Virus record (IMG/VR): IMGVR_UViG_3300037316_000027
Location: 1 to 64,000 of that record
DNA length: 64,000 nucleotides
DNA from: a virus
Strand: one strand, 5' to 3'
Shown: positions 61,574 to 64,000 of the stretch, one piece after another
Position numbering within the stretch: position 1 is the first letter of the stretch
Layout: every line of letters starts with the position of its first letter
Program-made: the position numbers and the translations under genes
The notes under the pieces: generated by a model
The model's database searches: none
What the model saw: only the letters and a program-made list of their open reading frames with translations
What the model was told of the DNA's origin: nothing

Positions 61574-61935
61574 CAGATTTTGCCGTCTTCAACGCCGAAG
61601 ATGACGCCTTTTTCAGATGTTGGGAAAGCGCCGTAGCCGACCATGCATCCGTTTCTGAAGGTGACGAAGACCGACAAGATGCCGCCGTCCTTATCGAAAA
61701 TTTCGGCGAGATCGACATCCGCATTCGGCGAGGGACTTCTCGCCATCATCCCCTTGAGCACGGCACCTTCGACCTTCCGATCGAATTTGAGCGGGGCTGG
61801 GGCGGTCTTGAGAACCACTTCAGGGGTGAGACAGACTTCTGCCGGGGCCTTGTGGGCGATGGATGTGTTCTTAGCGAGGACAGGGGGAGCGAGGGCGAGA
61901 AGAGCAGCGAGGGACAGCGATGCGACCTTCAGCAT
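61573..61935 (-). CDS. Exported small protein, 120 aa
   Basis: Signal peptide (~1-21, L-A-A-L-L-A-L-A-P-P-V-L-A) with a cleavage site after A-L-A/A-K region; mature ~100 residues are beta-rich with two Cys. It would act in the periplasm. A role in superinfection or adsorption is speculative. Confidence 0.65.
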   Translation of the reverse strand: MLKVASLSLAALLALAPPVLAKNTSIAHKAPAEVCLTPEVVLKTAPAPLKFDRKVEGAVLKGMMARSPSPNADVDLAEIFDKDGGILSVFVTFRNGCMVGYGAFPTSEKGVIFGVEDGKI

Positions 61936-61950
61936 TTGTTGAAACTCCTG

Positions 61951-62238
61951 TTACCGCTGAAATGAGCGATTGGTGATGGGACCACGGGCGCGCCGGATGT
62001 TGGCGGCCGGAATTTTCCCGCCCTCGTCATTGCGCGAGCGCATGGTCGGAGTGGTCGGCACTTTCTGCTCGGCGGAGACGGGGCGCGTTTGCGGGTTGAC
62101 GCCGACTGGCACAGTAGCCTGCGGCAGGAAGCCGGAAGTCGTGTGCTTGCCGGGAGTGTCGCTCGACGGACCAGCGAAGCCGTTCTGGCCGTAGCCATTG
62201 TCCGACTTCATCTTGCTTCCAACTACGTCAATCGCCAT
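61951..62238 (-). CDS. Small hypothetical protein, 95 aa
   Basis: Start at 62238. Disordered, Ser/Thr/Pro/Gly-rich, basic; ends R-R-A-R-G-P-I-T-N-R-S-F. Similar in style to the protein at 62345. Probably packaged or structural; unknown. Confidence 0.55.
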   Translation of the reverse strand: MAIDVVGSKMKSDNGYGQNGFAGPSSDTPGKHTTSGFLPQATVPVGVNPQTRPVSAEQKVPTTPTMRSRNDEGGKIPAANIRRARGPITNRSFQR

Positions 62239-62341
62239 GATCGTCTCTTTCGTCAATGTCGCTACCGTGCAGCCCGTCTTCCGCTTCCAGCCTTTCGGCT
62301 TCGGCGTCAGCTTCGAGCCACTCGCTCAGAAAGTCGTCCAC
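62228..62341 (-). CDS. Very short acidic peptide ORF, 37 aa
   Basis: GTG start at 62341, four bases past the upstream stop; acidic (D-D-F-L-S-E-W-L-E-A-D-A-E-A-E). Overlaps the next gene by 11 bp. No ribosome binding site is evident, so translation would depend on coupling. Confidence 0.35.
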   Translation of the reverse strand: MDDFLSEWLEADAEAERLEAEDGLHGSDIDERDDHGD

Positions 62342-62344
62342 AGA

Positions 62345-62719
62345 TTAGCGGCCGAGGCGCGCGGCCTCTGCGAGGACGGCCTTGCCGAGATTGCCGTTGA
62401 CCGACTGGCCGTTGGCGTCCTTCATGCCCCACGAGGACTTGAGTTCGCCCGGCTGCCGACGCAAAACCTTGTCGGTCGGCGACGGATCGAGCGGGTTCGG
62501 GCTGGAGGCGTCGGGCGCGTGATCGAAGCCCGGGCTCGTCGGCGACGCGCCGCGAAGCTTCGAGGCATCGGTCTGATCCTTCATGCCTTCCTTGACAGGG
62601 AATTTGGTCTGGGTGCGCTTCGCAGCGCCAGAGCGCGGATCGACGGGGCTGTTGGAAATGCGATCCTGCATCGCGGGGTCGATGGTCTTCGCTACAACGC
62701 CGCTACCTTTGACTGCCAT
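62345..62719 (-). CDS. Hypothetical disordered protein, 124 aa
   Basis: First gene of the packaging unit after the late promoter at 62754-62782. Ser/Pro/Lys/Asp-rich, mostly disordered; D-A-S-S-P-N-P-L-D-P-S-P-T-D. No family. Confidence 0.6.
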   Translation of the reverse strand: MAVKGSGVVAKTIDPAMQDRISNSPVDPRSGAAKRTQTKFPVKEGMKDQTDASKLRGASPTSPGFDHAPDASSPNPLDPSPTDKVLRRQPGELKSSWGMKDANGQSVNGNLGKAVLAEAARLGR

Positions 62720-62753
62720 GTGCGTGATCCTTACGAGTTGGAATTTCTCCGCA

Positions 62754-62782
62754 AGCATACGCGTAGCGCAGCTTCGGAACAA
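62754..62782 (-). promoter_or_regulatory. Late promoter, copy 6 (packaging unit)
   Basis: Minus strand TAATTCCCAGTTGTTC; -35 TTGTTC (62777-62782), 17 bp, -10 TATGCT (62754-62759). Divergent from the plus-strand promoter 20 bp away. Confidence 0.75.
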
Positions 62783-62802
62783 CTGGGAATTAGGACGGGG
62801 GC

Positions 62803-62831
62803 TTGACAGTCCTCAGTGAGAGCAGTATCAA
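62803..62831 (+). promoter_or_regulatory. Promoter of the GIY-YIG gene
   Basis: TTGACA (62803-62808), 17 bp, TATCAA (62826-62831). The predicted start falls on or next to the ATG at 62838, so the transcript would be leaderless or nearly so. Confidence 0.6.
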
Positions 62832-62837
62832 AACCAT

Positions 62838-63503
62838 ATGCCCCATTTTCTCTATCGCATCGTTGCTCCAGATGGTCGTGCCTACATAGGTGTTACCAAG
62901 AGCCCGAAAAAGCGTTTCAGTGCCCACTGCCATCGCTCTTCGTCGGCGGTCAACGCAGCGATCAGAGAGTTCGGCCGCGCCGCGATGAAATTCGAATTAC
63001 TCACCTGCGGACCTAACGAGTATATCTACGAGCTTGAAGCGGCAGCCATTACTGCTTTTAATACTCGGCAGCCGAACGGTTTCAATCTGGCGATTGGCGG
63101 TCCTGCCGGGCGGTCCAATCGCAACCCGCTTCCGTCTACGCGTACCCGACTGTCAGAGGCGGCTAAGAAAAATATCAAAGCTCAAGTGGCTATGACGCTT
63201 GCTGCGACGGCAGCGCGACTTGGGAAACCCCTCCCAGCCACAACACGCGCAAAAATATCTGCGGCAAACAGCGGCACAAAACCCGCCGCACATACGATTG
63301 CGGCGTCGGTAGCCGCGCGAAAAGGCAAGCCTGCATGGAATAAAGGAATATCACCGTCTGCCGCGACCCGCACGAAACAGTCGATAGCGAGCAAGAATAA
63401 CCCGAGGGTGGTAGCGGCACAAATTTTTGCGACGGCGAAAGCGGCAGAGAAGCGACGAATTATGTCGAGCCGAGCGGGCCGCCCGGACCTGAGCCGCCGG
63501 TAG
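62838..63503 (+). CDS. GIY-YIG homing-type endonuclease with NUMOD3-like motifs
   Basis: 221 aa. F-L-Y-R-I-V...A-Y-I-G-V-T (GIY-YIG variant), R-F-S-A-H, L-E-A-A-A-I-T-A-F and N-G-F-N-L make up the GIY-YIG catalytic domain (~1-90). Three NUMOD3-like DNA-binding repeats follow (T-R-T-R-L-S-E-A-A-K, T-R-A-K-I-S-A-A-N, G-K-P-A-W-N-K-G). It is antisense in a minus-strand operon, as expected of a mobile intruder. Confidence 0.88.
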   Translation: MPHFLYRIVAPDGRAYIGVTKSPKKRFSAHCHRSSSAVNAAIREFGRAAMKFELLTCGPNEYIYELEAAAITAFNTRQPNGFNLAIGGPAGRSNRNPLPSTRTRLSEAAKKNIKAQVAMTLAATAARLGKPLPATTRAKISAANSGTKPAAHTIAASVAARKGKPAWNKGISPSAATRTKQSIASKNNPRVVAAQIFATAKAAEKRRIMSSRAGRPDLSRR

Positions 63504-63690
63504 TTGGGGGACCATTTGCTCCGGGCGCAGCTCCGCTCCCCGGCGAGCCCGGAAGAACTTGAGCTGGTTCCGGAAAGCTCGGCGGATCACTCTTGGGATG
63601 GCCATTTGCCAACACATCAGCGGCTTCATCATCGGTCACGCTCCGGTTGGGTTTGTCCCACTGGATATTGCTTTTAGATGCTCGCAGCAT
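63460..63690 (-). CDS. Disordered Pro/Gly-rich protein, 76 aa
   Basis: Start 63690. N-terminal ~35 residues are charged; the rest is P/G/S-rich (G-S-P-G-S-G-A-A-P-G). Its 3' end overlaps the GIY-YIG gene by 44 bp on the other strand. Function unknown. Confidence 0.5.
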   Translation of the reverse strand: MLRASKSNIQWDKPNRSVTDDEAADVLANGHPKSDPPSFPEPAQVLPGSPGSGAAPGANGPPTTGGSGPGGPLGST

Positions 63691-63691
63691 G

Positions 63692-64000
63692 TTACTTCCC
63701 CTTGAGTTTCATATAGACGACATCGGGTCCGCCCGCTGTCCAATTCTTTTCGCGATGATCTTCAACGAACCCGTGCTTCGCGTAAATCTGCGGAAGCCCG
63801 ACATCGAACGCGTCGAGGGTTTTCCCGCCGGCCGCTTTCGCCGCTTCGATAGCCGCGCCGCCTGCGCCCTTTTCGCCTGAATTGTTGAACACGCTCTGCA
63901 CGTCACCTTCGGGAGAGACGGCGGAGCCGACCTTGCCGTCGTTGCGAAGGATCAGCGTGTGATGGTCGAGTTCGCTCGGGTCGGCGTGAGGCGTGAACAT
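63692..64000 (-). CDS. GNAT-like protein (partial at window edge)
   Basis: The visible 102 residues include a D-A-F-D-V-G-L-P-Q-I-Y-A-K-H-G-F block, the C-terminal YxxxGF motif of GNAT-like domains often found in phage structural polyproteins. The ATG at 63998-64000 may be internal, so the true start probably lies beyond the edge. Confidence 0.55.
   Translation of the reverse strand: MFTPHADPSELDHHTLILRNDGKVGSAVSPEGDVQSVFNNSGEKGAGGAAIEAAKAAGGKTLDAFDVGLPQIYAKHGFVEDHREKNWTAGGPDVVYMKLKGK

Overview
The window is a contiguous piece of a tailed double-stranded DNA phage genome with a long, non-contractile (siphovirus-type) tail. The evidence is a complete run of terminase, portal, scaffold, capsid, head-tail connectors, tail terminator, tail tube, frameshifted tail chaperone, tape measure, tail-tip proteins and fibres. 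The DNA is moderately GC-rich, genes are packed with ATGA or GTGA overlaps, and there is no plasmid or bacterial chromosomal backbone. A Usg-family gene, a family typical of Alphaproteobacteria (especially Rhizobiales), points to an alphaproteobacterial host. That is inference. Both window ends cut a gene; replication genes are not in view and probably lie beyond the left edge.

Layout. (1) 1-10,863, plus strand, early/accessory arm: RtcB RNA ligase, a promoter, a structured RNA and 12 tRNAs (2,579-4,001), then small genes for nucleotide and nucleic-acid metabolism (dATP/dGTP-diphosphohydrolase-like, PD-(D/E)XK nuclease, metallophosphoesterase, nucleoside deoxyribosyltransferase-like, GNAT). 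It ends in a ~330-nt promoter-to-terminator RNA without a credible gene (10,494-10,863). (2) 10,919-15,277, minus strand: Usg, many small membrane proteins, a holin candidate and a GH108 endolysin. (3) 15,346-27,707, minus: a sugar cassette with Fcl- and Gmd-like enzymes, an SDR, a SIS-E1alpha fusion plus E1beta, a reversed HldE-like bifunctional enzyme, a GT9-like heptosyltransferase and four further glycosyltransferase-like proteins. (4) 27,711-43,530, minus: fibres, tail tip, tape measure, chaperones, tail tube, connectors. (5) 43,558-63,690, minus: capsid, a GT4 glycosyltransferase, a repeat adhesin, two collagen-like fibres, scaffold, virion proteins, portal, terminase; an HNH gene and an antisense GIY-YIG gene interrupt it. 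A partial GNAT-like gene lies at the right edge.

Regulation seen in the sequence: plus-strand transcription uses TTGACA-N17-TAnnnn promoters. Minus-strand late units are preceded by a recurring element, TAATTSCCAGTTGTTC, whose last six bases act as a -35 with a -10 exactly 17 bp downstream. I find six copies, upstream of the Usg unit, the lysis unit, the tail tube, the capsid, the fibre-proximal unit and the packaging unit. The portal promoter instead has a consensus TTGACA covered by a perfect 9-bp inverted repeat.

How it fits together: the early arm appears to maintain translation and nucleotide supply (tRNAs plus RtcB repair). The late arm builds the particle and lyses the host. The sugar cassette could supply a heptose and/or deoxysugar to phage glycosyltransferases, whose most attractive acceptors in this window are the threonine-rich Gly-X-Thr collagen-like fibres, or which may alter the host surface. 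The least explained features are the 10.5-kb RNA, the late-promoter family and the SIS-E1 sugar enzymes.
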